DNA from: CAZKVJ01 sp964556225
GTDB taxonomy: Bacteria > Actinomycetota > Acidimicrobiia > Acidimicrobiales > Ilumatobacteraceae
DNA length: 64,000 nucleotides
Reading direction: 5' to 3'
NCBI GenBank assembly: GCA_964556225.1
Contig: CAZKVJ010000016.1
Location: forward strand, 1 to 64,000
The position numbers and the translations under genes are program-made. The notes below the pieces were generated by a model. That model was not told the DNA's origin and ran no database searches. It worked only from the letters and a program-made list of their open reading frames with translations. Shown here one piece after another: positions 40,991 to 50,447 of the stretch (the stretch's first letter is position 1; every line of letters begins with the position of its first letter).

Positions 40991-42221
40991 TCGCCGCCGC
41001 TTGACGGCGCACGATCTCCACCAGCGACGCCTGGGCGAGCTCCATGTCGATGGCGTGCCAGCCCCACTCGGGTGACAGGCGACCCTGGAGGTCGTCGGCG
41101 CGGGGGTCCGCCGGGTCGGCGTCGACGGTCACCTCCAGCCAGCCCCGGCCGTCACCCTCCACGCAGCGGGCGCTGATCAGCCCGGGGAAGCTCATGAACG
41201 GCGTGGTGATGGCGTCCGCGCCGCGCCCGTCGGTCAGCGCCCAGTCGGCGGTGGGGAAGCGGTCCTGGAGCGTCGCCTCGCCGAGCAGCTCGGCAGGGTT
41301 CGTGCAGCCGGCGACGGTGTCGGCCGGCCCGGCGAAGAGCCGATTCGGCCGGCCGAAGAGCGCGCCGTCCCCGGGCGGCGCCGTCGCGGGATAGCTGGCG
41401 TACGTCACGACGCAGCCGGTCTCGTCGGCCGATGCGCACAGTGGGACGGCTCCGAACACCCCGCCCACCCGCTCTCCGGATGGCACGCCGACGGCGCCGC
41501 CGAGCAGCACCGCCGACACCAGCCGGGCCCGAGCCTCGGGGTCGGGGTCGATCTCGTCGCGGATCAGGCGGATCAGGTGGCTGGTGCCCTGCGAGTGGCC
41601 GATCAGCACGACCGGCCGGCCCTGGTTGTCGTTGGCGAGGTAGTGGTGCCAGGCGTCGGCGACGTCGGCGTACGCCGTGCTCCACGCCGTCGAGAGGTCG
41701 GTGCCCGAGCTGGCGGTCCCGAACAGCCCGGCCAGCGTCACCGATCGGTACAGCGGTGCGTACAGTGCGCACACCTGGCTGAACGCCCCGACCTGCACTC
41801 GAGCCACCGCCGCCTCGCGTCCCACGACGAGGTCGCTGTTGGTCGTGGCGTCCTCGCTCGACGTCGGGTAGGCGTAGAAGCAGTCGACCGGTGGGTCCAC
41901 GGCCACCTCGTAGGGCTCGACCGTGAGCGTGCCGTCGGCCGCCACCGCAGTGGCGGCGAGGTCGCCGTCGCAGGGATCGGTCAGGTCCGGCCGGCAGACC
42001 CAGTGGGTCGGGTCGGCGTAGACGGCGCTCGTGTACGGCGTCGTCGTGGGCGCAGCAGTGGTGGGAGCGGCAGTGGTGGCGGTGCCCTGCGGCGCACTCG
42101 ACGCGGTGGTGGTGATGGCGGCGGCGGCGGTGCCGGCCGGCTCGGTGCTGGACGCAGGGTCGGAGCACGACGCCGCTACGAGCGCGACTGCCACGAGGGG
42201 CGACCACCGGCGTGCTGTCAT
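40974..42221 (-). CDS. DUF3089 lipoprotein, alpha/beta hydrolase fold
   Basis: Protein of 415 aa. The signal peptide ends in lipobox VAASCSD, then a Thr/Ala/Pro linker to about 65. The domain begins WVCRPDLTDPCDGDL and continues DCFYAYPTSSEDATTNSDLVVG, diagnostic of DUF3089. GHSQGTSHLIRLI near 212 is the Ser nucleophile elbow. Role unknown; probably an extracytoplasmic esterase or lipase. ATG 42221 is 7 nt after TAGCCT (minus strand 42234-42229). Confidence 0.85.
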   Translation of the reverse strand: MTARRWSPLVAVALVAASCSDPASSTEPAGTAAAAITTTASSAPQGTATTAAPTTAAPTTTPYTSAVYADPTHWVCRPDLTDPCDGDLAATAVAADGTLTVEPYEVAVDPPVDCFYAYPTSSEDATTNSDLVVGREAAVARVQVGAFSQVCALYAPLYRSVTLAGLFGTASSGTDLSTAWSTAYADVADAWHHYLANDNQGRPVVLIGHSQGTSHLIRLIRDEIDPDPEARARLVSAVLLGGAVGVPSGERVGGVFGAVPLCASADETGCVVTYASYPATAPPGDGALFGRPNRLFAGPADTVAGCTNPAELLGEATLQDRFPTADWALTDGRGADAITTPFMSFPGLISARCVEGDGRGWLEVTVDADPADPRADDLQGRLSPEWGWHAIDMELAQASLVEIVRRQAAAITSGS

Positions 42222-42259
42222 CGGGGCGAGGCTACGAGGTCGGGCGCCAGCAGGAACGG

Positions 42260-42592
42260 TCAGCGGCGGGTGCGCCGCACGGTGCGAGCGGCGCGCCGGG
42301 CGGACGGCGGCGGCGAGTGCACCGAGGTGTGATGGTCGACGGGCACGGTGATGCCGTCGGCGTCGATGTCGCCGGGGTCGCCGCTGGACTCGACCACGAT
42401 GCCGGGCTCCTCTTTGACCTTGCGGCCGAGGACCTGGTCGAGCGCGACCATGCCGCCCGCCAGGATGGCACCGGCCACCCCGTGGCGACGCTTGGCGCGC
42501 GCCACCATCGAGTCGTACGCCGCCTCGGGGAGCGGATCGTCGTCGAGGGGCTCGTGGTCGTCCTCGGGCAGACGGTCCTCCGGGTCACCCAT
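42260..42592 (-). CDS. Small actinobacterial protein of unknown function
   Basis: Protein of 110 aa. An acidic N-terminus (EDRLPEDDHEPLDDDPLP) is followed by a short helical core (YDSMVARAKRRHGVAGAILAGGMVALDQVLGRK, residues about 26-58, possibly membrane-contacting) and a basic Arg/Pro tail. ATG 42592 lies 7 nt after TAGCGT (minus strand 42605-42600), giving good support that it is real. It is divergent from the glycosylase gene and 38 bp upstream of the DUF3089 gene. I do not recognise the family. Confidence 0.7.
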   Translation of the reverse strand: MGDPEDRLPEDDHEPLDDDPLPEAAYDSMVARAKRRHGVAGAILAGGMVALDQVLGRKVKEEPGIVVESSGDPGDIDADGITVPVDHHTSVHSPPPSARRAARTVRRTRR

Positions 42593-42664
42593 GGCCGGCA
42601 CGCTATCGAGCGCCCGGGGCACAATGTCACGAACGTACGCGCCGGGCGCTCTACGCTGGTTCTC
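42593..42664. promoter_or_regulatory. Divergent leaderless promoters
   Basis: TAGCGT on the minus strand (42605-42600) is 7 nt before ATG 42592; TACGCT on the plus strand (42652-42657) is 7 nt before GTG 42665. Identical spacing on both sides makes this one of the clearest leaderless pairs in the window. Confidence 0.55.
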
Positions 42665-43564
42665 GTGCCTGAGGGGGACACGATCCACCGGACCGCGGCG
42701 GCGCTGCGGACGGCGCTGGTCAACCAGCCGCTGCAGCGCTTCAGCGCTCCCCGATCCGCCGGCCCGACCCCCACGATCGGGTCGATCGTCGAGAAGGTCG
42801 ACAGCCACGGCAAGCACCTCGAGATCACCTTCGACGATGCCGTCGTGCTGCACACCCACATGCGCCTGACGGGCTCGTGGCACCTCTACCACCTCGGCGA
42901 GCGGTGGCGGCGACCGAGCCGGCAGGCCCGGGCCATCATCGAGGTCCCGGGATGGCTGGCCGTGTGCTTCAACGCGCCGATCGTGGAGACCTACCGGATC
43001 AGGGACCGCCGCCGCCACCCCGGATACGGCCGCCTCGGACCCGACCTGTGCGACGAGTCGGCCGACCTGGCGTCGTGCATCCGGTTGCTGCGTGGCTACG
43101 TGCCGGGCGAGATGCCCGTGGCCGAGGTGCTGCTCGACCAGCGCGTCATGTGTGGCGTGGGCAACGTGTTCCGCTGCGAGATCCTCTGGGCGTGCGAGAT
43201 GAGTCCCTTCGCCCCGGTGTCGGCGCTGAAGCCCAGCGACTGCGTGCAGCTCGTGGAGACCGCGGCGGAGCTGCTCCGGGCGAACCTCCACCAGTCCACG
43301 CGGCGTACCACCGCGGCGACCCCCGAGGGGCTCGCCGTCTACGGCCGCAACGGCCAGCGCTGCGCTCGTTGCGGTGAGGTGATCAGCGTGCGGCGCTTCG
43401 GTGAGCAGGCCCGCCTCCTGTACTGGTGCGCAGGCTGCCAGACGCGTCGCGAGCCCGACGGGGTCCGCCCGCCCACGCCGGTCGACGGCACGCCGCGGCC
43501 CGTCGACCAGCTCTTCCTCGACGACCTGCCCTGGCGGCGCCACCGGGCCGTCGCCGGCCACTGA
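42665..43564 (+). CDS. Fpg/Nei-family DNA glycosylase (endonuclease VIII-like)
   Basis: Protein of 299 aa. After removal of the initiator residue the chain begins PEGDTIHRTA, where Pro is the Schiff-base nucleophile and Glu the catalytic acid; this form is typical of Nei2-type enzymes. A catalytic Lys lies in DSHGKHLEI near 51. The helix-two-turn-helix has VLLDQRVMCGVGNVFRCEILW near 158-178. The zinc finger is CARCGEVI then YWCAGCQ, four Cys. It excises oxidised bases and nicks the strand. GTG start at 42665 follows TACGCT by 7 nt. Confidence 0.92.
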   Translation: MPEGDTIHRTAAALRTALVNQPLQRFSAPRSAGPTPTIGSIVEKVDSHGKHLEITFDDAVVLHTHMRLTGSWHLYHLGERWRRPSRQARAIIEVPGWLAVCFNAPIVETYRIRDRRRHPGYGRLGPDLCDESADLASCIRLLRGYVPGEMPVAEVLLDQRVMCGVGNVFRCEILWACEMSPFAPVSALKPSDCVQLVETAAELLRANLHQSTRRTTAATPEGLAVYGRNGQRCARCGEVISVRRFGEQARLLYWCAGCQTRREPDGVRPPTPVDGTPRPVDQLFLDDLPWRRHRAVAGH

Positions 43565-43580
43565 GGCGCCGGCGTCTCGT

Positions 43581-46139
43581 TCAGGTCGTGGCGATCGCCT
43601 CGACGATGTCGACGCGCGTGGCCCGCCGCGCCGGCCAGATGGCCGCTGCGACGCCCAGGATGGCCGACATCACCATCACGACGGCGATGGCGCTCCAGGG
43701 GACGGTGAAGCTCTTGAGCCCCTCGTCGCGCAGTGCCAGCACCAGCGCGTAGCCGAGCAGCAGGCCGACGACGATCCCCTCCACCGTGCCGAGGAGCGAG
43801 GTGATCACCGCCTCGTAGCGCACCATCGTGCGCACCTGACGGCGCGTCATCCCCACCGCTCTCATCAGGGCCAGCTCTCGGCGTCGCTCGAACACGCTGA
43901 GCAGCAGCGTGATGATGATCCCGAAGACGGCGATGAACACCGACAGCGCCAGCAGGGCGAAGACCAGGTTGACGATCATGTCGATCTGCGCCGCCTGGGA
44001 GTCGATGTACTCCGAGCGGGACTGCACCTCGCCGATGCCGTAGTCCTCGACGGCGGCTTCGAGCGCGGCCCGCACGGCGGCCGGGTCGGAGCCGGGCTCG
44101 CTCACGATGAAGATCCCGAAGTCGACCGTCGGCAGGGTGGTGCTGGCGAACAGCTCGCGGCTCACCGTGTACCCACCGGCCAGCTCGTCGCTCTCGTAGA
44201 TCCCCTGCACCGTGAGCGTGCGCGGCTGGCCGTCGGCCAGGATCACCGGGAGGATGTCGCCGATGGCGTAGCCGTTGTCGTCAGCCTCCTCCACGCTCAA
44301 GAGGATCCCGTCGGCGGTGAGATCCTCGACCCGGCCGGCGGTGAAGCCGAGGTCGAACACCTTGCCGACGACGTCGGGGTTCACCACGACGATCCCGGTG
44401 CCGTCACCGTCGATCACGGCCAGGTTGATCCCGATGCCGGCTGCTGCGCCGACACCGTCGATCTCGTTGAGCTCGTCGGCGAAGGTGGGGGCGAACCCAC
44501 CGAACCCACCGCCGGCCTGGGGGAGGTTGACGGCGAAGTCGCCGGTGAACTGCTCAGCGAAGATCTCCCGGATGCTCGACTTCAACGAGGCCGCCACCAC
44601 GGACACGCCCGTCACGAGGGAGACGCCGATGAGCAGTGCTGCCGCCGTCCGTGAGGTCCGCTTCGGGTTGCGCGACGAGTTGTCGCGGGCCAGCTGTCCG
44701 GTGACCCCACGCCAGCGCTCGAGGGGGAACCCGAGCACGCGAGCCACCGGGCGGGCGATCAGCGGCCCCAGCACGTAGAGCGCCACGAACACCAGCGGGA
44801 TGCCGGGTGCGAGACGGAGGGGCTTGCCCTCGAACAGCCCGCTCAGCACGAGTGCCACGCCGACCGCGAGCAGCACGAGCCCGAGGATGAGACGTGAGCG
44901 GCGCCGGGCGGGGTTCTCGTACGCGCCTTCGCGCATGGCCGCGACGGGCGGCACGCGCCCAGCGCGAACTGCGGGGAACACGGCGGCGACCACCGTGACG
45001 ATGAGCCCGGCCGTCAACGTGACCACCACCGTGCGGGCCTGGATCATGAGACCGGTGGCCGGGATGTCGATGCCCACCAGGCTGAGGGCCTCCTGCAGGA
45101 GCTCGGCCAAGCCGATGCCGAGCACCAGCCCGGTGAGCGAGCCGACCACACCGACCAGCACTGCCTCGAGCAAGAGGCCAACCGACACCTGGCGCCGGCT
45201 GGCCCCGACCGCACGCATCAGCGCGTCCTCACGGATGCGCTGGGCCTGCGTGATCGAGAACACGTTGGAGATCACGAAGCTGCCGACGAACAGGGCGATG
45301 AAGGAGAACACCGTCAAGAAGATGGTGAAGAACCGCAGCCCCTCGCGGATGTCGTTCTGGGACTCCTCGGTGATCTCGGCGCCGGTGAGCACCTCGATCC
45401 CCGCCGCCTGGCCGCCGAGCGCGGTCTCGATCGAGTCGGCGAGCGCATCGTCGTCGAGGCTGCCATCGCCGGCCACCAGCACCGAGTCGACGAGGGCCTC
45501 GTCGGTGAGGTCGGGCCGCAGGAGCATCTCCTGCGCGGTCGGAAGGTCGAACAGCGCGAACGAGGCGCCACCGGGGGAGTCCACGTCGCCGAACTCGGCG
45601 ATGCCGACGAGCTCGAACTCACGGCTCGCGCCCTGCGCCGCCACGCGAACGGTGTCGCCGAGCTCGAGGTCGCCCTTCTTGGCGCTGCCTCGATCGACCA
45701 TCACCTCGGTCGGCCCTTCGGGCGCTCGCCCTTCGGCCACGATCCACGTCGCCAGCGGGCCCGAGGTGTAGTTGCCCCCGAACTGGGGGGACCCGCCAGT
45801 GGTGATCGCGTCGCCGTTGGCATCGACGATGACCGCAGCGCCGCCGAGGTTCCCCTGGGCGTCGGCCACGCCCGGGAACGCGGCGACCTCGGCGACGAGC
45901 GACTCGGGGAGGTTGCCCCGCTGCTCGAGGCCGAAGTCGCCCTCGATGACGTTCGACGATCGGACCACGGCATCGGTGTTCTCGTAGACATCGGCGAAGA
46001 GGTTGTCGAACGTTCGCTGGATGGTGTCGGTGAAGATGAAGCTGCCCGCCAGGAACGCGGTGCCGATGATCACCGCCAGGGCCGTGAGGACGAAGCGGCC
46101 CTTGTGGGCCAGGGTGTTCTTCAGCGCGATGCGCAGCAT
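43581..46139 (-). CDS. ABC transporter permease, FtsX/MacB type with two FtsX domains
   Basis: Protein of 852 aa. An N-terminal helix (ALAVIIGTAFLAGSFIFTD near 17-35) precedes a MacB periplasmic-core-like domain, a first FtsX domain with helices near 285-420, two central helices, a second large extracytoplasmic region, and a final FtsX domain near 700-845 (MVNLVFALLALSVFIAVFGIIITLLLSVFERRREL). This duplicated layout is usual for actinobacterial lipid or lipoprotein exporters. It lies 7 bp after the ATPase gene, with which it forms a complete exporter. Confidence 0.93.
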   Translation of the reverse strand: MLRIALKNTLAHKGRFVLTALAVIIGTAFLAGSFIFTDTIQRTFDNLFADVYENTDAVVRSSNVIEGDFGLEQRGNLPESLVAEVAAFPGVADAQGNLGGAAVIVDANGDAITTGGSPQFGGNYTSGPLATWIVAEGRAPEGPTEVMVDRGSAKKGDLELGDTVRVAAQGASREFELVGIAEFGDVDSPGGASFALFDLPTAQEMLLRPDLTDEALVDSVLVAGDGSLDDDALADSIETALGGQAAGIEVLTGAEITEESQNDIREGLRFFTIFLTVFSFIALFVGSFVISNVFSITQAQRIREDALMRAVGASRRQVSVGLLLEAVLVGVVGSLTGLVLGIGLAELLQEALSLVGIDIPATGLMIQARTVVVTLTAGLIVTVVAAVFPAVRAGRVPPVAAMREGAYENPARRRSRLILGLVLLAVGVALVLSGLFEGKPLRLAPGIPLVFVALYVLGPLIARPVARVLGFPLERWRGVTGQLARDNSSRNPKRTSRTAAALLIGVSLVTGVSVVAASLKSSIREIFAEQFTGDFAVNLPQAGGGFGGFAPTFADELNEIDGVGAAAGIGINLAVIDGDGTGIVVVNPDVVGKVFDLGFTAGRVEDLTADGILLSVEEADDNGYAIGDILPVILADGQPRTLTVQGIYESDELAGGYTVSRELFASTTLPTVDFGIFIVSEPGSDPAAVRAALEAAVEDYGIGEVQSRSEYIDSQAAQIDMIVNLVFALLALSVFIAVFGIIITLLLSVFERRRELALMRAVGMTRRQVRTMVRYEAVITSLLGTVEGIVVGLLLGYALVLALRDEGLKSFTVPWSAIAVVMVMSAILGVAAAIWPARRATRVDIVEAIATT

Positions 46140-46146
46140 GGCCGGG

Positions 46147-46911
46147 TCACTCCCCGAACCGCTTCATCCGGTCGAGCACCCGTTCGGCCGTCGGGTCGGC
46201 CATCTCGTCGACGGTGCGGCCGTCGGCCAGGAACACCACCCGGTCCGAGTAGGAGGCGGCGACGGGGTCGTGGGTGACCATGACGATCGTCTGGTCGAAC
46301 TCGTCGACGGCGCGGCGCATGAACGTCAGGATCTCGGCGCTGCTGCGGCTGTCGAGGTTGCCGGTGGGCTCGTCGGCGAAGATGATCTTCGGCTTCGTGG
46401 CCAGCGCCCGGGCGACCGCGACGCGCTGCTGCTGGCCGCCCGACAGCTCCGACGGCCGGTGGTGCAGCCGGTTGCGCAGGCCGACGGTGTCGACCACCTG
46501 GTCGATCCACTCGCGGTCGCCATCGCCGCCGCCGAGCGACAGCGGGAGCTGGATGTTCTCCTGGGCGGTGAGCGTGGGGATGAGGTTGTAGGCCTGGAAG
46601 ATGAACCCGACCGCGGTCCGGCGCAGCTTGGTGAGGGCGTTGTCATCGAGCGTGGACAGGTCGACCCCGCCGATGAACACCATGCCCGAGCTGAGCGAGT
46701 CGAGCCCGGCCAGGCAGTGCATGAGGGTGGACTTCCCGGACCCTGACGGGCCCATGATCGCGGTGAACCGGTTCGACTCGAAGGACACGGTGATGCCGTC
46801 GAGAGCTCTGACCTCGTTCTCGCCCGCGCCGTAGATCTTGACCGCATCGACGGCTCCGGCCGCAGCGACCACGGTGCTGGAGGGGGGCGGGGGCGGCGGC
46901 ATGGTCGACAT
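46147..46911 (-). CDS. ABC transporter ATP-binding protein, MacB/LolD type
   Basis: Protein of 254 aa. Walker A GPSGSGKSTLMH near 55-66; Q-loop FIFQAYNLIPTL near 102; signature LSGGQQQRVAVARAL near 158; Walker B IIFADEPTGNLDS near 178; His switch MVTHDP near 213. A Pro-rich N-terminus (seven Pro in a row) is odd but does not touch the fold. ATG 46911 was chosen because earlier frame is inside the divergent cyclase gene. Acts with the permease at 43581. Confidence 0.95.
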   Translation of the reverse strand: MSTMPPPPPPSSTVVAAAGAVDAVKIYGAGENEVRALDGITVSFESNRFTAIMGPSGSGKSTLMHCLAGLDSLSSGMVFIGGVDLSTLDDNALTKLRRTAVGFIFQAYNLIPTLTAQENIQLPLSLGGGDGDREWIDQVVDTVGLRNRLHHRPSELSGGQQQRVAVARALATKPKIIFADEPTGNLDSRSSAEILTFMRRAVDEFDQTIVMVTHDPVAASYSDRVVFLADGRTVDEMADPTAERVLDRMKRFGE

Positions 46912-46989
46912 GGCACCCTGTTGTAGCGCCCCGGACGCGCTTTCGGCGATGAGTTCACAACACAGCCGACGATCGGGATGGCGGTGCCC

Positions 46990-47003
46990 TACGCTCGCAG
47001 ACT
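46990..47003 (+). promoter_or_regulatory. Leaderless promoter of cyclase-ATPase gene
   Basis: TACGCT (46990-46995) lies 8 nt before the GTG at 47004, in agreement with the leaderless spacing found across this window. Confidence 0.4.
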
Positions 47004-50000
47004 GTGAAGACGTGCTCTGCGTGCGCCCAAGCGGTGCCCGACGAGGCACGCTTCTGCCCGTCGTGCGGCCAGGCGGTGTCGCGCTCGTCGGCCGAGGAGC
47101 GACGGGTCGTCACGGTGCTGTTCGGCGATCTGGTGGGGTTCACCACCCTGGCCGAGCACCGTGACCCGGAGCAGGTGAAGCGCCTGGTCGACGCCTGCTT
47201 CGAGCGCCTGGTCGCTGACGTCGTTGCGTTCGGCGGTCGCATCGACAAGCTGCTGGGGGACGGTCTCGTGGCGATCTTCGGCGCCCCGGTCGCCCACGAG
47301 GACGATGCCGAGCGGGCGGTGCGGGCGGGGCTGCGGATGCAGGAGACCCTGGCGGACTTCGTCGGGGACCTCGGCGAGGAGTCCGTCGCGGTCCAGATGC
47401 GCATCGGGATCAACACCGGTGAGGTGCTGATGGGTCACGTCGCGGGCACCGACTACACCGCCATGGGTGACGTCGTCAACGCGGCGTCCCGGCTGCAGGT
47501 GGCTGCCCCTCCCGGCGGCGTGCTGGTCGGCGACGTGACGTACACCCGCACCCACGAGGTCGTGCGCTACGAGCCGGCGGGCGAGATGCTCCTGAAGGGT
47601 CGGGAGCGACCGATCGAGACCTGGCTGGCCATCGGGACGCTGGCGCCGCCAGGGGGCCGCCGCCGCCGTCAGCGCGTGCTGCCCTTGGTCGGGAGGGCCA
47701 GCGAGATGGCGCTGGCCCGGGCGGCCCTCGACGTGGCGCTGCGCGGGGGCCGCAGCGTCGTCATCGCCGTCGAGGGCGAGGGCGGCGTGGGCAAGAGCCG
47801 CCTGGTGGACGAGCTGCTGGCGAGCGTACGCCAGCCGGTGACCACGTTGCGTGGCACCTGCGTGCCGTACGGCGAGTCGAACGTGTGGTGGCCGATCGCC
47901 AGCGCGCTGATGGCGAACCTCGGGCTGGAGGAGGGGATCGGCGAAGCGGAGGCTCGCGAGCTCGCCACCGAGCGGGTCGGGGTGCTGTTCGGGTCGGAGG
48001 CCACCACCGCCGAGGCGAACGAGGTCATCGAGTCGTTCATGCACTTCCTCGGCCACGACTCCGAGCTCGACCGCTTGGATCCAGCGGGGACGACGGAGCT
48101 GCTCCTCGGCGCGATCGCCGCGGTCATGTCGCGCATGGCGGCCGAGGCCCCCGTGCTGCTGGCGATCACCGATGTGCACTGGGCCGACCCCCGCGTGCTC
48201 GAGCTGCTCAGCCGTGCGCTGGCCCGCCTGGCGAACCACCCCCTCGTGGTCGTGACCACGTCGCGCCCTGACGCCGAGCTGCACTGGCCACCCCGGACCA
48301 ACCGGTACACCGTCGTGAGCCTGCCGCTGGAGCCACTCGGTCGCGAGGCCGCCGCACAGCTCGCGGCAGCCGTGGTCGGTGACGTCCTCTCCCCGAAGGT
48401 GGCCGACGACCTGTACGACCGCAGCGGCGGCAATCCGCTGTTCCTCGAGGAGCTGGCCGCCCTGATCGCCGAGGGTGGCGATGTGCGCGAGCTGCCGGAC
48501 ACGCTGCGCGGCCTGATCGCCGCGCGCCTCGACCAGCTGTCGTCGCCGCAGCGCGCGGTCATCGACAACGCAGCGGTGCTCGGCACCGCCGGGTGGGTGC
48601 ACTCGCTCGCCCGGTTCGCCGCCGAGCTTTGCCAGCCCTTCGACGACGAGGTCCTGGCAGGCCTCGTCGACGCCGGGATGCTCGACGTCGACGGACGGCG
48701 CTGGCGATTCCGGAGCGACTCCGTCCGCGACGTCGCCTACCACACCCTCACCAAGGCGGCGCGGGCGGCCCGCCACGCCGGCGTGGCGCGAACGATGCAG
48801 CAGATGGGTGACAAGTCGCTCGACGACCTCGCCCACCACGCGGCGACCGCCGCCGAGCTCGTCGCCGAGTTGGGTCCGGTCCCGGGCGTGCCGGCCTCCA
48901 TCGGCGACGACGCCCTTCGGCTGCTGGTTGCGAGCGCCGACCGGGCCATGGTGCAGGGCAGCCTGCACACGGTGATCCGCCAGGCCACCCGGGCGATCGA
49001 GCTGGTCGGTGACCCGTCGAGTCGAGCGGCACGTCCAGCGCTGCTGCTGCGCGCCGAAGGTCGCCTGGAGCAGCGTGACCACAGCGGTGCTCGATCCGAC
49101 GTCGAAATGCTCCTCGCCGCGGCGACCAAGGACGGGGACCGTGCCCACGAAGCCGAGGCCCGCCGGCTGCTCGGCAGCTTGCACCACGCCCGCGGCCACT
49201 TCGACCAGGCTCGCAGCGAGCTCGGCGCGGCGGTCGAGATCCTCCGAGAGATCGGCGAAGGGCCGTTGCTGGCCCGAGCGCTGCGGACCCGGGGGTTCGT
49301 CGAGCTGTTCGGCGGATCGCTGCGTGACGCCGAGTGGTTCTTCGGTGAGGCCGAGGCGATCTATGCAGGGCTGGGCGACCGGCGTGGTCTGGCGTGGATC
49401 GATCAGCACCGGGCCTGGGCGGCGTTCCTCTCCGGCGACGTGGTGGCGGCCGAACAACGGCTGCAGCACGCCGCCAAGGCACTGCAGGAGCTGGGCGACC
49501 GCAGCGGCGTCGGCTGGGCGCTCGGGTTGCTGGCATTCGTCGCCTACTACGACCACCGCTTCGCCGAAGCCGAGGCGCTCGCCCAGGTGGTCATCGACGA
49601 AGCGACCGAGCGAGGCGACGAGTGGGCGGTCGGGATGATGCAGGTCCTGCAGGCCGACCTGCTGCTCTGGCAGGGCCAGCCGGAGGAGGCGCTGGTGCTC
49701 GCCGACCACGCCCGCTCCCGGTTCCGGCGTCTGACCGACCGGTACGGGCAGATGCAGGCGCTGGCCCCGCTGGTGAGGGCATTGGTCGCCACGGGGCGCC
49801 AGACGGCGATGGCCCGAGCCGTCGAGGAGCTGCTGGTGCTCGGTGAGGGCTACGGCAACGACACCTACGCGATGGTGGCCGCAGCCGGGGCGGCGATGCA
49901 CGCCGGTGACGCCAGCCGGGCACTCACGCTGGCCGAGCGGGCGATCGTCGAGGGTGGCAACGAGCTCGGCAGCCATGAGCTGCCGGTGATCCGCGCCATG

Positions 50001-50447
50001 GCGCTGACGATGCTCGACCGGATCGACGAGGCCGAGGTGGCGCTCGAGGACGTCACCGCGCCGGCAGCGGTCGACCATCCGTTCACCGCCTCGACCCGCG
50101 CGCTGATCGCCGTGCTCGGGGGGCGTCCGGACGAGGCCGTGCGCTGCGCCGCGCTGGTGGCGGGCCGAGAGGCGGCCAGCTACCTCGACCGGGCGATCGC
50201 CAGGGTGGCCGGGGGCGCGGCCTTCGCTGCGCTCGGTGAGATCGACTCCGCACGTGCGGCACTCGTCGAGGCTGTTGAGATCGCGGTGGCGGCAGGTGAC
50301 GTGGTCGCTTGTGCGCTCACCGGGCGGGCGCACCATCGGGTGCTCGGCATCCCCCATCCTCACGGCGACGGCGACCCGGCGGTGCTCGGACCGGGCTGGC
50401 TGTCGGTGATCGACCGGCTGCCTCACGCCGTCGCGATCGATCGGTGA
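47004..50447 (+). CDS. Zinc-ribbon / class III cyclase / AAA ATPase / TPR regulator
   Basis: Protein of 1147 aa. An N-terminal zinc ribbon has C4, C7, C18 and C21. A class III nucleotide cyclase domain follows (residues about 36-215): VLFGDLVGFTTLAEH carries the first metal Asp, LGDGLVAIFGAP the second, and VVNAASRL the adenine/transition-state region. From about 230 a STAND-type AAA module has Walker A EGEGGVGKSRL near 260 and Walker B-like LLAITDVHWADP near 386. The last about 450 residues are TPR-like helical repeats. Such proteins probably sense ligands and signal by cAMP. GTG 47004 diverges from the ABC genes. Confidence 0.92.
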   Translation: MKTCSACAQAVPDEARFCPSCGQAVSRSSAEERRVVTVLFGDLVGFTTLAEHRDPEQVKRLVDACFERLVADVVAFGGRIDKLLGDGLVAIFGAPVAHEDDAERAVRAGLRMQETLADFVGDLGEESVAVQMRIGINTGEVLMGHVAGTDYTAMGDVVNAASRLQVAAPPGGVLVGDVTYTRTHEVVRYEPAGEMLLKGRERPIETWLAIGTLAPPGGRRRRQRVLPLVGRASEMALARAALDVALRGGRSVVIAVEGEGGVGKSRLVDELLASVRQPVTTLRGTCVPYGESNVWWPIASALMANLGLEEGIGEAEARELATERVGVLFGSEATTAEANEVIESFMHFLGHDSELDRLDPAGTTELLLGAIAAVMSRMAAEAPVLLAITDVHWADPRVLELLSRALARLANHPLVVVTTSRPDAELHWPPRTNRYTVVSLPLEPLGREAAAQLAAAVVGDVLSPKVADDLYDRSGGNPLFLEELAALIAEGGDVRELPDTLRGLIAARLDQLSSPQRAVIDNAAVLGTAGWVHSLARFAAELCQPFDDEVLAGLVDAGMLDVDGRRWRFRSDSVRDVAYHTLTKAARAARHAGVARTMQQMGDKSLDDLAHHAATAAELVAELGPVPGVPASIGDDALRLLVASADRAMVQGSLHTVIRQATRAIELVGDPSSRAARPALLLRAEGRLEQRDHSGARSDVEMLLAAATKDGDRAHEAEARRLLGSLHHARGHFDQARSELGAAVEILREIGEGPLLARALRTRGFVELFGGSLRDAEWFFGEAEAIYAGLGDRRGLAWIDQHRAWAAFLSGDVVAAEQRLQHAAKALQELGDRSGVGWALGLLAFVAYYDHRFAEAEALAQVVIDEATERGDEWAVGMMQVLQADLLLWQGQPEEALVLADHARSRFRRLTDRYGQMQALAPLVRALVATGRQTAMARAVEELLVLGEGYGNDTYAMVAAAGAAMHAGDASRALTLAERAIVEGGNELGSHELPVIRAMALTMLDRIDEAEVALEDVTAPAAVDHPFTASTRALIAVLGGRPDEAVRCAALVAGREAASYLDRAIARVAGGAAFAALGEIDSARAALVEAVEIAVAAGDVVACALTGRAHHRVLGIPHPHGDGDPAVLGPGWLSVIDRLPHAVAIDR

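Noticed and set aside
46873..46911. G-rich run as a regulatory G-quadruplex
   Set aside because: It encodes the Pro-run at the N-terminus of the ABC ATPase; no evidence for a separate role.
46989..50426. 1145-codon open frame on the minus strand
   Set aside because: It mirrors the cyclase-ATPase-TPR gene on the other strand. Its translation is low-complexity (Arg/Gly/His/Pro-rich) with no domain, a usual effect of very high GC.
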